The notes under the pieces were generated by a model. The model searched no databases. It was not told the origin of the DNA and was given only the letters and a program-made list of their open reading frames with translations. From Streptomyces canus 299MFChir4.1 (GTDB lineage: Bacteria > Actinomycetota > Actinomycetes > Streptomycetales > Streptomycetaceae), in contig NZ_KB911635.1 in the NCBI RefSeq assembly GCF_000383615.1, positions 1 through 39,155 on the forward strand: a DNA stretch of 39,155 bases, in the 5' to 3' direction. Made by a program: the position numbers and the translations under genes. The first letter of the stretch is position 1. Each line of letters begins with the position of its first letter. Positions 1 to 8,072 of this stretch are shown here, in pieces.

Positions 1-6
1 GCTAAG

Positions 7-269
7 AGGTCGTTTTCATCTGCAGATCCTGTTTCATCCCAACAAGTCCCCGTGACGGAGCGGCCCTTGGGAGACTGTAGGGGTTGGCGCGATTGACGGG
101 GTATGAGGGAAGCCCATATTGCCCGCCTCGCCCTAGGAAGCCTGTCTCATTCCAAGGGGAGCTGATATCAGTGATTTCTCCCGCCACCCTGTGCAGGAAC
201 CCGACACGTGAGAGGCGCGAGTATCAACCTGTGGCACGTGAAGCGACACAAATTAGCTGAAAACGACCT
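7..269. mobile_element. MITE-like element with IS5-type terminal inverted repeats
   Basis: Seen: AGGTCGTTTTCA at 7-18 reappears inverted as TGAAAACGACCT at 258-269, and the match continues imperfectly for a few more bases. The same pentamer, CTAAG, stands directly outside both ends (2-6 and 270-274), as expected for a target duplication. The 263 bp between hold only a 61-codon minus-strand frame with no recognisable transposase. Inference: a non-autonomous, internally deleted element mobilised by an IS5-family transposase. The left end lies at the window edge, so a larger element cannot be fully excluded. Confidence 0.65.
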
Positions 270-499
270 CTAAGCGATCGTGTGGGTGCCGGGCCTGAAA
301 CAACACCGACCGAGGCTGCCTGCGTCCCCGTCTTCTTGTCCTCACGTCTGCGGCACGCATGAGGGGCACCTCCGGCCCAGCCTCGTGGCCTGTCGTCGCG
401 TCGCAGCCGCCTCGGCGTGCTCACACGGTCCATCGATTAGGCTGTTGACCAGCTCAAGTCGCTTCCTGAGGCTGCTGTACGACAGAAGGTGCCCATCGG

Positions 500-1291
500 A
501 TGTCAGAAGAACGCGAGACCGCGTCGCCCCATGTCATCACATCCGTCGTGAAGTCGCTGACCTTGCTTCAGGTGTTCTCCGACGACATTCCGCGGGTGAC
601 GGTTTCTCGTGCGGCAGAGCTGACCGGCATGACCCGACCGAGCGCCCGGCGGATCCTGCTCACCTTCGTCGACCAGGGGTTCATGTACACCGACGGACGT
701 GAGTACTGGTTGAGCCCCAAGGTGATGCGGCTCGGGTTCGGATACTTGTCGACCTTGCCGTTCTGGGAGACGGCACAACCGCATCTGCGCGAGCTGGCCA
801 CCACCCTGCAGGAGTCGTGTTCGCTCGCCACTCTGGACGGCGACGAGGTGGTCTACGTGATTCGGGTTCCCGTCCGGGAAGGACTGCTCGCCCTCAACGT
901 GGGCTCGCGGCTGCCCGCCCACGCCACGTCCCTGGGCAAGGCCCTGCTCGCAACCAGTCGCCCGGAGACCGTCGAGCGGTTCCTGGCGTCCGGGCCGTTT
1001 CCCGCGCTCACCGAGAACACCATCACCGAAGCGACCGAGATGGAGGCGGAGTTCGCGAGAATCCGCCGGCGTGGTTACGCGACGGCGAACGGTGAGCGGG
1101 AGCTGGGGGTCCGCTCGGCGGCGGCGCCGGTCCTCGGCGCCGACGGCTATTCGGTCGCGGCGATCAACGTCACGGCCAACTCCGTACGGGTGTCCCAGCA
1201 GACGCTGGTGGAGAAATACGCACCGGCGGTCGTCAGAACCGCCGGTGCGATCTCGGCGACGCTCGGCTACCGCGCGGATCCCACCCCGTAG
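500..1291 (+). CDS. IclR-family transcriptional regulator (PcaR/PobR-like)
   Basis: 263 residues, the usual IclR length. The N-terminal winged helix-turn-helix spans about residues 12-75 (SVVKSLTLLQVF, then TVSRAAELTGMTRPSARRIL) and the C-terminal IclR effector domain about 90-260 (SRLPAHATSLGKALLA, RRRGYATANGERELGVRS). The overall pattern is closest to regulators of protocatechuate or 4-hydroxybenzoate genes, so an aromatic or small carboxylic acid effector is plausible but not shown. AGAAGG lies ten bases before the ATG. The gene converges with the MFS gene, with only 12 bp between the stops, and is the only regulator next to the catabolic cluster 1304-7757, so it is the probable local regulator. 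The 225 bp upstream contain nothing else recognisable. Confidence 0.9.
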   Translation: MSEERETASPHVITSVVKSLTLLQVFSDDIPRVTVSRAAELTGMTRPSARRILLTFVDQGFMYTDGREYWLSPKVMRLGFGYLSTLPFWETAQPHLRELATTLQESCSLATLDGDEVVYVIRVPVREGLLALNVGSRLPAHATSLGKALLATSRPETVERFLASGPFPALTENTITEATEMEAEFARIRRRGYATANGERELGVRSAAAPVLGADGYSVAAINVTANSVRVSQQTLVEKYAPAVVRTAGAISATLGYRADPTP

Positions 1292-1303
1292 CCGACGTCT
1301 GGA

Positions 1304-2653
1304 TCAGTCGTGGTGCAGGTCGATGCCCTTGGTCTCACGAAGGGTGAGTGCCGCTACGGTGCTCACCGCCGCACAGAAAATGAAGTAGAACGTGGGCGAC
1401 AGGTTGTTGCCGGAGACCGTGATCAGCCATGTCGCGATGAACGGTGCCGTGCCGCCGAGCAGCGAGTTCGAGATGTTGTTCCCGAAGGCGATGCCGCTGT
1501 AGCGCACCGAGGTCTTCAGCATCTCGGCGAAGGTGGTGAACGCGGATCCGTTGACCAGTGACACGAGGGCCATCAGGACGCACTGTGCGGTGATGGCCGG
1601 CCACACCGCCTCCTGGGCCATCAGCGCGAACATCGGGTACGCCGCCACGCCGGAGGCCGCGCTGCCGATCGCGAGGACGGGTTTGCGGCCGAAGCGGTCC
1701 GAGAGCATGCCGGAGATCGGCATGCACAGACAGCCGACGACGAGGGCGAGACTGGTGGACAGGAAGGCCGTCCGCGGCGAGTGTCCGCCCACGGTCTGCA
1801 GGTAGGTCGCCGCGTACACGCTGGAGAGGTAGTACCCGCCGGTGATCACCGCGCCAAGACAGGCGATTTTGACGATCGTGGTGCCGGATGTGCGGAACAG
1901 CTCCTTGATGGGAAGGTCCGCGGTTTCGCCGTTGTCCTGGGTCCGCTGGAACTCGGGGGTGTCCTCAAGCCGGCTCCGGATCCACAGCCCGACGACGCCG
2001 ATCGGCAGGGACAGCAGAAACGGGAGCCGCCAGGCCCAGTCGGTGATGGTCTCGGCGGAGAACCAGCTGTTCACGGCCAACGCCACGAGAGATGCGAGGA
2101 TCGAGCCGAGGTAGGTGCCGGTGTTCACCATGGACGTGAACGTGGCTCGGCGGTGCGCCGGGGCCGACTCGGCGACGAAAGCGTTGGCGCCCGAGAGTTC
2201 TCCGCCCGCGGCAAACCCTTGCAGGGAGCGGGTGAGGACCAACAGGACTGTGGCCCAGATGCCGAGCGTCACGTGTGTCGGCAGGACGCCGACCAGTGCG
2301 GTCGACAGCACCATGAGCAGGATGGTCCACGACAGAGCGCGCTTGCGGCCGTAGCGGTCGCCCATGTGACCGAAGAAGACACCGCCGGGGAGCCGGAGGA
2401 AGAACGCCACCGCGAACGTCGCGAAGGTGCCGAGAAGCTCGGCGTTCGGGTCTGAGGAGACGAAGAACAGGGCCCCCAGCATGGTGGCCATATAGCCGTA
2501 GATCCCGAAGTCGTAGTACTCGACGACGGTGCCGCAGATCGCGGCGGTCAGGGACTTGGCCGGCTTCTGCCGTACGATCCTCCCCGGCCCCGGCGGGACA
2601 GCCGTCCCGGTATCACTGCCTGGGCTCATGACGTTGTTGACGGTCGGCTCCAT
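1304..2653 (-). CDS. MFS transporter, metabolite:H+ symporter (MHS) type
   Basis: 449 residues from the ATG at 2653, chosen because GAGAGGA lies six bases upstream; a longer frame reaches 2830 but its first 59 residues look non-coding. About twelve hydrophobic segments are visible. The MHS signature near the first membrane helix (GTVVEYYDFGIYGYMAT) and the loop motif GDRYGRKRAL place it with the ProP/KgtP/ShiA-type symporters that import organic acids, betaines or shikimate-like compounds. It is the last gene of the minus-strand group downstream of the amidohydrolase, with 62 bp between them. Inferred job: uptake of the substrate degraded by the neighbouring enzymes. Confidence 0.88.
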   Translation of the reverse strand: MEPTVNNVMSPGSDTGTAVPPGPGRIVRQKPAKSLTAAICGTVVEYYDFGIYGYMATMLGALFFVSSDPNAELLGTFATFAVAFFLRLPGGVFFGHMGDRYGRKRALSWTILLMVLSTALVGVLPTHVTLGIWATVLLVLTRSLQGFAAGGELSGANAFVAESAPAHRRATFTSMVNTGTYLGSILASLVALAVNSWFSAETITDWAWRLPFLLSLPIGVVGLWIRSRLEDTPEFQRTQDNGETADLPIKELFRTSGTTIVKIACLGAVITGGYYLSSVYAATYLQTVGGHSPRTAFLSTSLALVVGCLCMPISGMLSDRFGRKPVLAIGSAASGVAAYPMFALMAQEAVWPAITAQCVLMALVSLVNGSAFTTFAEMLKTSVRYSGIAFGNNISNSLLGGTAPFIATWLITVSGNNLSPTFYFIFCAAVSTVAALTLRETKGIDLHHD

Positions 2654-2715
2654 TGCCATTCCTCTCTGGGGTCCTGAACTGCCGGACGATGCGGCTCGTG
2701 ATGGTGGGACTTGAA

Positions 2716-3621
2716 TCAGGTGGCGTTCAGGAAGGTCAGGGGATTTTCGACGAGAAGGCGTCTGCGGTCGGCCTCGGTGGGCGCGAACTGCTCGATCAGT
2801 TCGGCGCGGTAGGCATCGGAAGGAGTCCATCCGCGGCTCTGCGGGTGGGGAAAGTCGGTGCCCCAGAGCATTCGCCCAGGAGCGTGTGCCGTGAGGGTTC
2901 TGGCGACGTCGACGGCATCGGTGAACGGTGGCGGTTCGATGCTCAGCCGGTCGATTCCGCTGAGCTTGACCCAGACGTGGCCGGCGTCGAGCAGCCGTAG
3001 CAGCGCGGCGAGACGAGCGTCCGCCGCGCTGGAGGCGAGGTCGAAGCGGGCCATGTGGTCGATCACGACGCGGGCACCGAGCGACGCGATCACGTCCTCG
3101 TGGTCGAGTACGCCGGCGCCCATGAGGTGCAGCTCGATGTGCCAGTCGCGGGCTCGCGCGATCGCCGCGAGCCGGTCGAGTTCGGCCGGGGTGGGCACGT
3201 CGGCCAGCTCAGGCAGGAAGTGCACCCGCATACCGCGCACGCCGGCCTCGTGCAGTACGTCGAGTTCCGCCTCGGTCACCTCGGGGGTCAGCAGGGCGAC
3301 ACCGCGGTGGCGGCCCTCGCCCTTGCGCAGGGCGTCCAGCAGCACACGGTGGTCCGAGCCGTGCGCCACGGACTGCACGATGAGGGTCCGTTCTATGCCC
3401 AGCGCGGCATGCAGTCGTCCCAGGTCCTCGGCGGTCGCGTCCGGCGGAGTGGAGCGGGCGCCCCGCGCATAGGGAAAGCGCGATACCGGCCCGATCACAT
3501 GGCAGTGCATGTCCCATGCGCCGGGCGGGAGGGCGAGCGTGGGGCGTCGCGGTTCCGGGTCCGGCGGCAGCGACACCTCGTGCGGGCCCAGGTCGACGAC
3601 GTCATGATCGTTCAGTCGCAT
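2716..3621 (-). CDS. Amidohydrolase-2 family TIM-barrel hydrolase/lactonase
   Basis: 301 residues. The first strand motif WDMHCHVIGP gives the DxHxH metal-site pattern, and the late GTDFPHP motif supplies the conserved Asp of the amidohydrolase barrel. The order and spacing resemble 2-pyrone-4,6-dicarboxylate lactonase (LigI-like) and related metal-dependent or metal-independent hydrolases acting on small cyclic carboxylates. The start is the ATG at 3621, which overlaps the last ten bases of the upstream SDR gene, so the two are probably translationally coupled. It sits between an SDR and an MHS importer. The exact substrate cannot be read from sequence; decarboxylase activity is an alternative within this superfamily. 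Confidence 0.88.
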   Translation of the reverse strand: MRLNDHDVVDLGPHEVSLPPDPEPRRPTLALPPGAWDMHCHVIGPVSRFPYARGARSTPPDATAEDLGRLHAALGIERTLIVQSVAHGSDHRVLLDALRKGEGRHRGVALLTPEVTEAELDVLHEAGVRGMRVHFLPELADVPTPAELDRLAAIARARDWHIELHLMGAGVLDHEDVIASLGARVVIDHMARFDLASSAADARLAALLRLLDAGHVWVKLSGIDRLSIEPPPFTDAVDVARTLTAHAPGRMLWGTDFPHPQSRGWTPSDAYRAELIEQFAPTEADRRRLLVENPLTFLNAT

Positions 3622-4412
3622 CGGGCGCTCATCCCTCCGTCCACCACGATCTCCGTGGCGGTGACGAACCGGGACTCGTCGGAAGCCAGGAACAGCGCCG
3701 CGTAGGCGGTGTCCCGGCCGTCCCCGGCCCAGGGCAGCGGGATGCGCGCCGCGCGCTCGGCGAGCAGTCGCGTGACGTCCCCGCCGGCCCGCTGGGCTGC
3801 GAGCCGGGACTCGACGAGCGGGGTGTGCAGCTGTCCGGGGATCACCGTGTTGCAGCGGATGCCGTGCGCCGCGTACTGCACCGCCGTCACACGAGTGAAG
3901 GAGATCACGCCTGCTTTGGCCGAGGCGTAGGCGACCTGGGGGGAGCCCGTGTACCGGATCCCGGAGGTCGAGGCGTAGTTGACGATCGAGCCGGAGCCCT
4001 GCTCGGTCATCACGGGGAGTACCGCCCGACAGGTGCGGTAGACACTGCCGAGGTTGAAGTCGAGTTGTTGCTGCCATTCCTCGGGCGGGAGCTCGGCCGC
4101 CCCGCCCTTGCGCGACCCGCCCACCACGTTGACCAGCACATCGACGCGGCCGTAGGTACGTACCGCGGTGTCCACCACAGCCTGCACGGATACGGCGTCG
4201 AGTGCGTCGCACACGATCGGCAGCACCGTGCCGCCCGACTCCTTGATCCGCTGCTCGGTGGTGCCCAGTGCCGTGGCGTCGATGTCCGCCGCCACCACGC
4301 GTGCGCCCTCCCGGGCGAACAGCGACGCACACGAACTGCCGTTGCCCAGACCCGTGGCCTCTCCGCCGGCGCCGAAGACGATCGCCACCTTGTCGTGGAG
4401 ACGTCCGCTCAT
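3612..4412 (-). CDS. SDR-family NAD(P)-dependent oxidoreductase
   Basis: 266 residues from the ATG at 4412, preferred over the in-frame ATG at 4445 because AGGAG lies seven bases before it. Classical short-chain dehydrogenase: glycine-rich nucleotide loop near the N-terminus (GAGGEATGLGNGSS, a variant with extra residues), acidic D after the second strand (VVAADID, suggesting NAD preference), active-site NYASTSG Ser, and YASAK Tyr/Lys dyad. The usual NNAG motif reads NVVGG, a mild divergence. It follows the CMD-family gene and overlaps the amidohydrolase gene by ten bases, so it belongs to the same catabolic operon, probably oxidising an alcohol intermediate. Confidence 0.9.
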   Translation of the reverse strand: MSGRLHDKVAIVFGAGGEATGLGNGSSCASLFAREGARVVAADIDATALGTTEQRIKESGGTVLPIVCDALDAVSVQAVVDTAVRTYGRVDVLVNVVGGSRKGGAAELPPEEWQQQLDFNLGSVYRTCRAVLPVMTEQGSGSIVNYASTSGIRYTGSPQVAYASAKAGVISFTRVTAVQYAAHGIRCNTVIPGQLHTPLVESRLAAQRAGGDVTRLLAERAARIPLPWAGDGRDTAYAALFLASDESRFVTATEIVVDGGMSARCD

Positions 4413-4441
4413 ACCCTGCTCCTGTCTTTCCGTCTTGCCAG

Positions 4442-4942
4442 TCATGCGATCGCCATCGCGTTGAGGAACCGCGAGACCATGTTGTAAGCGCTGACGGTCA
4501 GCGCGAGTTCCACGACGCCCCGGTCTCCCAGCCGGGCGCGGACCTGCTCGAACATGTCATTGGGAACGCGGCAGTCCCGCGTCAGCGCTTCAGTGAACTC
4601 CACCGCCGCCGTCTGCAGCGCGGTCAACGGGGTGGCGCCGACGGGTTCGCGCAGCCACTCCACCTGCTCGACGGTGAGTCCCTCGACGAGCGCGAGGGGC
4701 GCATGAGCACGCCACTCGTACGGTGCGTCGTTGATCCGCGCCACGACGAGGATGGCCAGCTCGCGCAGATCGCCGGGCAGCGTCGATCGCTCGCGCACCG
4801 CGCCGAGCAGTTCGTTCCAGCCCAGGGCGATCTGCGGGGAGTACAGCAGGGCCTGGTCCAGCGCTCGCAGGTCGCCACCGCGCCGTGCGCGGATCCGGTC
4901 CGCGATCTCCCCATCGGCCATCGGCTCTGCCATCCGCGTCAC
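4442..4942 (-). CDS. Carboxymuconolactone decarboxylase (CMD) family protein
   Basis: 166 residues from the GTG at 4942, chosen for GGAG eight bases upstream; an ATG three codons later (4933) is an alternative. The all-helical CMD fold is indicated by the central block LRELAILVVARINDAPYEWRAHAPLAL and the C-terminal VELALTVSAYNMVSRFLNA. The CxxC pair of the peroxidase AhpD is absent and the motif is E...H, so it belongs with the decarboxylase-like rather than the redox branch. First gene of the minus-strand operon (CMD, SDR, amidohydrolase, MFS), reading away from the aldehyde dehydrogenase gene across a palindrome-bearing promoter region. True gamma-carboxymuconolactone decarboxylase activity is not certain. 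Confidence 0.85.
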   Translation of the reverse strand: MTRMAEPMADGEIADRIRARRGGDLRALDQALLYSPQIALGWNELLGAVRERSTLPGDLRELAILVVARINDAPYEWRAHAPLALVEGLTVEQVEWLREPVGATPLTALQTAAVEFTEALTRDCRVPNDMFEQVRARLGDRGVVELALTVSAYNMVSRFLNAMAIA

Positions 4943-5027
4943 TACAACCGCTCCATCCGTCAGGGTTCGTGCTGGTACGGCATGGTTCCGCCCACGCTTG
5001 ACACGACGATGCTGACAGGCAACAGTA

Positions 5028-5063
5028 TGTACGTCAAGCGTACGTCTGTACGCAATGCGTACA
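5028..5063. promoter_or_regulatory. Paired palindromes in the divergent promoter region (candidate operators)
   Basis: Seen: TGTACGCAATGCGTACA at 5047-5063 is a 17-bp palindrome around a single central base, and GTACG-TCAAG-CGTAC at 5029-5043 has the same outer arms. Their centres are 19 bp apart, close to two helical turns. A TTGACA box at 4998-5003, reading plus, precedes a weak -10 region (CAGTAT, 5023-5028), so a repressor bound here would cover the transcription start region of the aldehyde dehydrogenase gene and also the minus-strand operon promoter. Which regulator binds is inference; the IclR protein at 500-1291 is the nearest candidate. Confidence 0.6.
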
Positions 5064-5154
5064 ACGTAAAGTCGCTGTGAGTCCGCTGCGAGCGACGGGC
5101 CCGCGGCACCGAGAAGGACGCGAGACCCGGTCTCGACGATCCGGAAAGGTCGAC

Positions 5155-6624
5155 ATGTCGGTCGACACCTCGTCCACCCGCAAACATCTCGACCGCTACC
5201 CGGCCCCATACCTGGCCATCGCGGGGCAGCGGCGCACCGGCGGGGGCCGCGAGACGTTCTCCGTGGTCAATCCGACCACCGGCGCCACGCTGGGCGCGCT
5301 GCCTCTGGCGACGGCGACGGACCTGGAGGACGCTCTCGCAGCCACCCGTGAAGCGTTCGAGACCTGGTCGGCCCTGAGTGTGTACGCACGTCGAGAGGTG
5401 CTGCACTCCGCTGCCCGGTGGCTGCGTGAGAACAAGGACGAGGGTGCCACCCGCATCGCGCTGGAGCTGGGCAAGCCGTTCGGTGAAGCGCTCACCGAGG
5501 TGAACCTGTCCGCGTCGCTGCTCGAATGGGCCGCCGACGAGGCACTGCGCGCCTACGGCCGGATCATCCCGGGTCGCCGGCCCGGCCTGCACCTGGAGGC
5601 GCGGCTCAGGCCGGTCGGCCCGGTGTACGCGGTATCCAGCTGGAACGCTCCGCTGAACACGCCGTCCCGCAAGGTGTCCGGAGCCCTGGCGGCGGGGTGC
5701 AGCCTCGTCCTCAAACTCTCGGAGCAGGCGCCTTCGACGGGCTTGTTCCTGCTGGAAGCGCTGGACGCCGCGGGCGCACCCGCCGGGTTGGTGCAGATGG
5801 TGTCCGGCCACGGTCCCGACATCAGCGACGTGCTGATCCCCAGCGACGAAATCCGGATGATCACCGTGACCGGCTCGGTCGGGCTCGGCCGCACACTCGC
5901 CGCGCAGGCGGCCGGACACCTCAAGCCGCAGATCCTGGAACTCGGTGGGCATGCCCCGGTGGTCGTGCACAGGGACACGGACGTGGCGAAGGTCGCGCGC
6001 GGCGCGGCTCGTGCCAAGTTTCGCAATGTGGGCCAGACCTGCATCTCTCCGACCCGGTTCCTCGTACACCAGGACATCCACGACCGCTTTGTCGCCGAGT
6101 TCGTCGCGGAAACCTCTCGGATGACCGTCGGAGATCCTTTCGCGGACGGGACCGCCATCGGCCCGATGCAGAACGAGAAGCAGTGCGCGCACATCGAGGG
6201 GCTGATCGCGGACGCCGTCGAGCGCGGCGCCCACCTGGCCGCCGGAGGCGAGCGGCTCCAGGACGGGAGCCTGTTCCTCGCACCCACCGTCCTCACCGGG
6301 GTCCCCGCGGATGCCCGCGTCCGGTCCGTCGAGCCGTTCGGCCCGCTCGCCACAGTGGAGTCGTACACGGCCCTTGAGGAAGCCGTGGCAGTGGCCAACT
6401 CCGTCAGTGTCGGCCTGGCCGCCTACGCTTTCACCGCGTCCGGCCCGACGGCCGAGTACCTCGCCACCCACCTCCGGGCGGGCAACATCGTGCTGAACAA
6501 CTGGAATGCCTCGTTCCCCGAGACGCCGTTCGGCGGGGTCCATGACTCCGGCTACGGGCGCGAGGGCGGCGTCGAGGGCGTGCGGGACTTCATGACGACC
6601 GTATTCGTCAGCAACGAGTACTGA
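5155..6624 (+). CDS. NAD(P)-dependent aldehyde dehydrogenase
   Basis: 489 residues, normal for the family, from the ATG at 5155 with AAAGG five bases upstream. General-base Glu262 lies in LELGGHAPVV and the nucleophile Cys296 in FRNVGQTCISPTR; the C-terminal block ETPFGGVHDSGYGREGG is intact, and VSSWNAPLN replaces the usual PWNFP substrate/cofactor strand. The pattern resembles succinate-semialdehyde and related semialdehyde dehydrogenases. It reads away from the CMD/SDR/amidohydrolase/MFS operon and shares its palindrome-bearing control region, so it is probably co-regulated and oxidises an aldehyde produced in that pathway. Confidence 0.92.
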   Translation: MSVDTSSTRKHLDRYPAPYLAIAGQRRTGGGRETFSVVNPTTGATLGALPLATATDLEDALAATREAFETWSALSVYARREVLHSAARWLRENKDEGATRIALELGKPFGEALTEVNLSASLLEWAADEALRAYGRIIPGRRPGLHLEARLRPVGPVYAVSSWNAPLNTPSRKVSGALAAGCSLVLKLSEQAPSTGLFLLEALDAAGAPAGLVQMVSGHGPDISDVLIPSDEIRMITVTGSVGLGRTLAAQAAGHLKPQILELGGHAPVVVHRDTDVAKVARGAARAKFRNVGQTCISPTRFLVHQDIHDRFVAEFVAETSRMTVGDPFADGTAIGPMQNEKQCAHIEGLIADAVERGAHLAAGGERLQDGSLFLAPTVLTGVPADARVRSVEPFGPLATVESYTALEEAVAVANSVSVGLAAYAFTASGPTAEYLATHLRAGNIVLNNWNASFPETPFGGVHDSGYGREGGVEGVRDFMTTVFVSNEY

Positions 6625-6804
6625 CGGCGACGAGCAGCAACGGCATCCCCGTACCGCGTCGCTTCGCATCGCGGCGATGTCCGTTCGACCCAGGGCGTGT
6701 GAAGTCCCGTCCGCATCCGGGCGCAGGCTCTCACGACGACCGGGCGCAGAGCGGCGGGTGCTCCCTGCGGTTCGCGACGGCACCTTTCAGCAGCCGCAGC
6801 CTCC

Positions 6805-6818
6805 CGGGGGCGCCCCCG
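6805..6818. repeat. 14-bp perfect GC palindrome upstream of the 6PGDH-family gene
   Basis: CGGGGGC at 6805-6811 is followed without spacer by its reverse complement GCCCCCG at 6812-6818. It lies 55 bp before the start at 6873, in the 248-bp gap after the aldehyde dehydrogenase gene. There is no loop, so an operator or a weak intergenic hairpin is as likely as a terminator. Chance in such GC-rich DNA is possible. Confidence 0.35.
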
Positions 6819-6872
6819 ACAGGACACATCGAGACCCCCGTCCCAGTGATGTACCGAGAGAAGGACTGAATC

Positions 6873-7757
6873 ATGAGTGAAGTGACCATCGGCGTCTGCG
6901 GCTTGGGCAACATGGGCCTGCAGGTCGCACGGCGTGCCGCCACCGTACGGCCCGGCCCCTGCTTCGACGTCAGCGAGGCGGCGCGGGCGAACGCCGCGGC
7001 GGAGGGCCTGCAGCCGACCGCGGAGCTGTCCGACCTGTCCGGCTGCGACGTCGTCGTGCTCTGCCTGCCGCGCTCCGACATCTCCCTCGACATGGCGCGC
7101 CGGCTCGCCGAGCTGCTGGAGAAGGGTTCCGTCGTCATCGAGACGAGCACCGTGAGCCCTAACGACATCGCCGCGATGGAGGCGTACCTGGAGCCCAAGG
7201 GAATCCGGGTGATCGACGCGGCGATCATCTCAGGCGTCCCCGCCATGGCCGCCGGTACGTCGACGATGCTCGTCGGCGCCGACGAGCATTCCGCGGGCGA
7301 GCTGGTCGTGCAGATCATCGACGCGCTCGGCGCCAAGGTGACCTGGCTCGGTCGCCCCCGGGCCGCCATGGCCATGAAGGTCATCCACAATGCCGTCGCA
7401 CACGCGACCATGGTGACGCTTTCTGAGGCGCGGGCCATGGGCCTGCCCTACGGCATCACCGAGGAGATGCTGGTCGAGATGCTCCGCGGCGAAGAGGCGG
7501 GCCTGCTCCGACCGCTGCTCCACCGCATCGGCGAGCGTGTCCCCGCCCGCGACTACGCCGGCGGCATGTCGCTGGAAGCGGCGCGCAAAGACTCGTTGCT
7601 GGCCCTGGCGATGGCAGCCGAGTGGCGCGTCCCGCTCTACTCGATCGGCGCGACCCACACCGCCTTCGAGAACGCCGTCGGCCGGTTCAGCGGACGTGAC
7701 GACTACGCGGTGATCGCCGAGCTGTGGACACGGCCGGAGGACGGCGAGCGGGACTGA
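6873..7757 (+). CDS. NAD(P)-binding oxidoreductase, 3-hydroxyisobutyrate/6PGDH family
   Basis: 294 residues. The Rossmann motif GVCGLGNMG is at residues 7-15 and the substrate-binding GVPAMAAGTSTMLVGA block matches the beta-hydroxyacid dehydrogenase DGPVSGG/AxxGTL region. The catalytic Lys is in AMAMKVIHNAVAHA. The first beta-alpha-beta unit is slightly short (ATVRPGPCFDVSE where GHEVTVFDR-type sequence is usual). GAGAAGGA stands upstream of the ATG. Same direction as the aldehyde dehydrogenase, 248 bp downstream, so it may have its own promoter. Together they could carry out successive hydroxyacid-semialdehyde-acid oxidation, as in valine or hydroxyacid catabolism; the substrate is not determined. 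Confidence 0.88.
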   Translation: MSEVTIGVCGLGNMGLQVARRAATVRPGPCFDVSEAARANAAAEGLQPTAELSDLSGCDVVVLCLPRSDISLDMARRLAELLEKGSVVIETSTVSPNDIAAMEAYLEPKGIRVIDAAIISGVPAMAAGTSTMLVGADEHSAGELVVQIIDALGAKVTWLGRPRAAMAMKVIHNAVAHATMVTLSEARAMGLPYGITEEMLVEMLRGEEAGLLRPLLHRIGERVPARDYAGGMSLEAARKDSLLALAMAAEWRVPLYSIGATHTAFENAVGRFSGRDDYAVIAELWTRPEDGERD

Positions 7758-8022
7758 GAAGTACACCGACGCCCGCGACGCGGCGGTGATCGCGGACGTC
7801 GCACGGACCGTGCCGCACACCCTGCGCTCGCTGGGGCGTGATGTTCGCCCCAGACCGGTCGTGGACGCCTGCACGGCCCATCGCACGAGTGCGTTGGCAA
7901 TACGTGTCCTGCCTCGCCGTGCGGGAGTCTTCGCGGCTTGTACACGCGGACGGCCGCGCCATCCGCACACGGGCCGGCCAACCGGCTCGGCGAGGTCATC
8001 CGTCTTGGACAACTGCTAGTAT
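7758..8022 (+). promoter_or_regulatory. Intergenic region with candidate -10 box
   Basis: The roughly 315-bp gap before the exported propeller gene contains no frame I can support. TAGTAT at 8017-8022 is a good actinobacterial -10 box; no convincing -35 precedes it. A transcript starting about seven bases later would carry the hairpin at 8049-8064 in its 5' leader. Confidence 0.4.
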
Positions 8023-8048
8023 TCGCCCGCTTGTTCGGGGGGATGGGG

Positions 8049-8064
8049 CCCTCCGTCAGGGAGG
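8049..8064 (+). promoter_or_regulatory. Hairpin containing the Shine-Dalgarno sequence
   Basis: CCCTCC at 8049-8054 pairs perfectly with GGGAGG at 8059-8064 across a GTCA loop. GGGAGG is the ribosome-binding site of the GTG start at 8073, with eight bases between. When folded, the site would be fully paired, so translation may depend on an unfolding event or on the leader's context. The stem is seen in sequence; any regulatory use is inference. Confidence 0.5.
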
Positions 8065-8072
8065 GTAAGCAA

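Noticed and set aside
280..702. 140-codon plus-strand frame overlapping the first IclR gene
   Set aside because: Low-complexity Arg/Ser/Pro-rich translation, out of frame with a clear IclR protein.
1781..2455. 224-codon plus-strand frame opposite the MHS transporter
   Set aside because: Antisense shadow in high-GC DNA; the minus strand encodes a complete MFS protein.
4960..6783. 607-codon minus-strand frame across the aldehyde dehydrogenase gene
   Set aside because: Gly/Arg-rich shadow without motifs; the plus strand carries all ALDH catalytic blocks.
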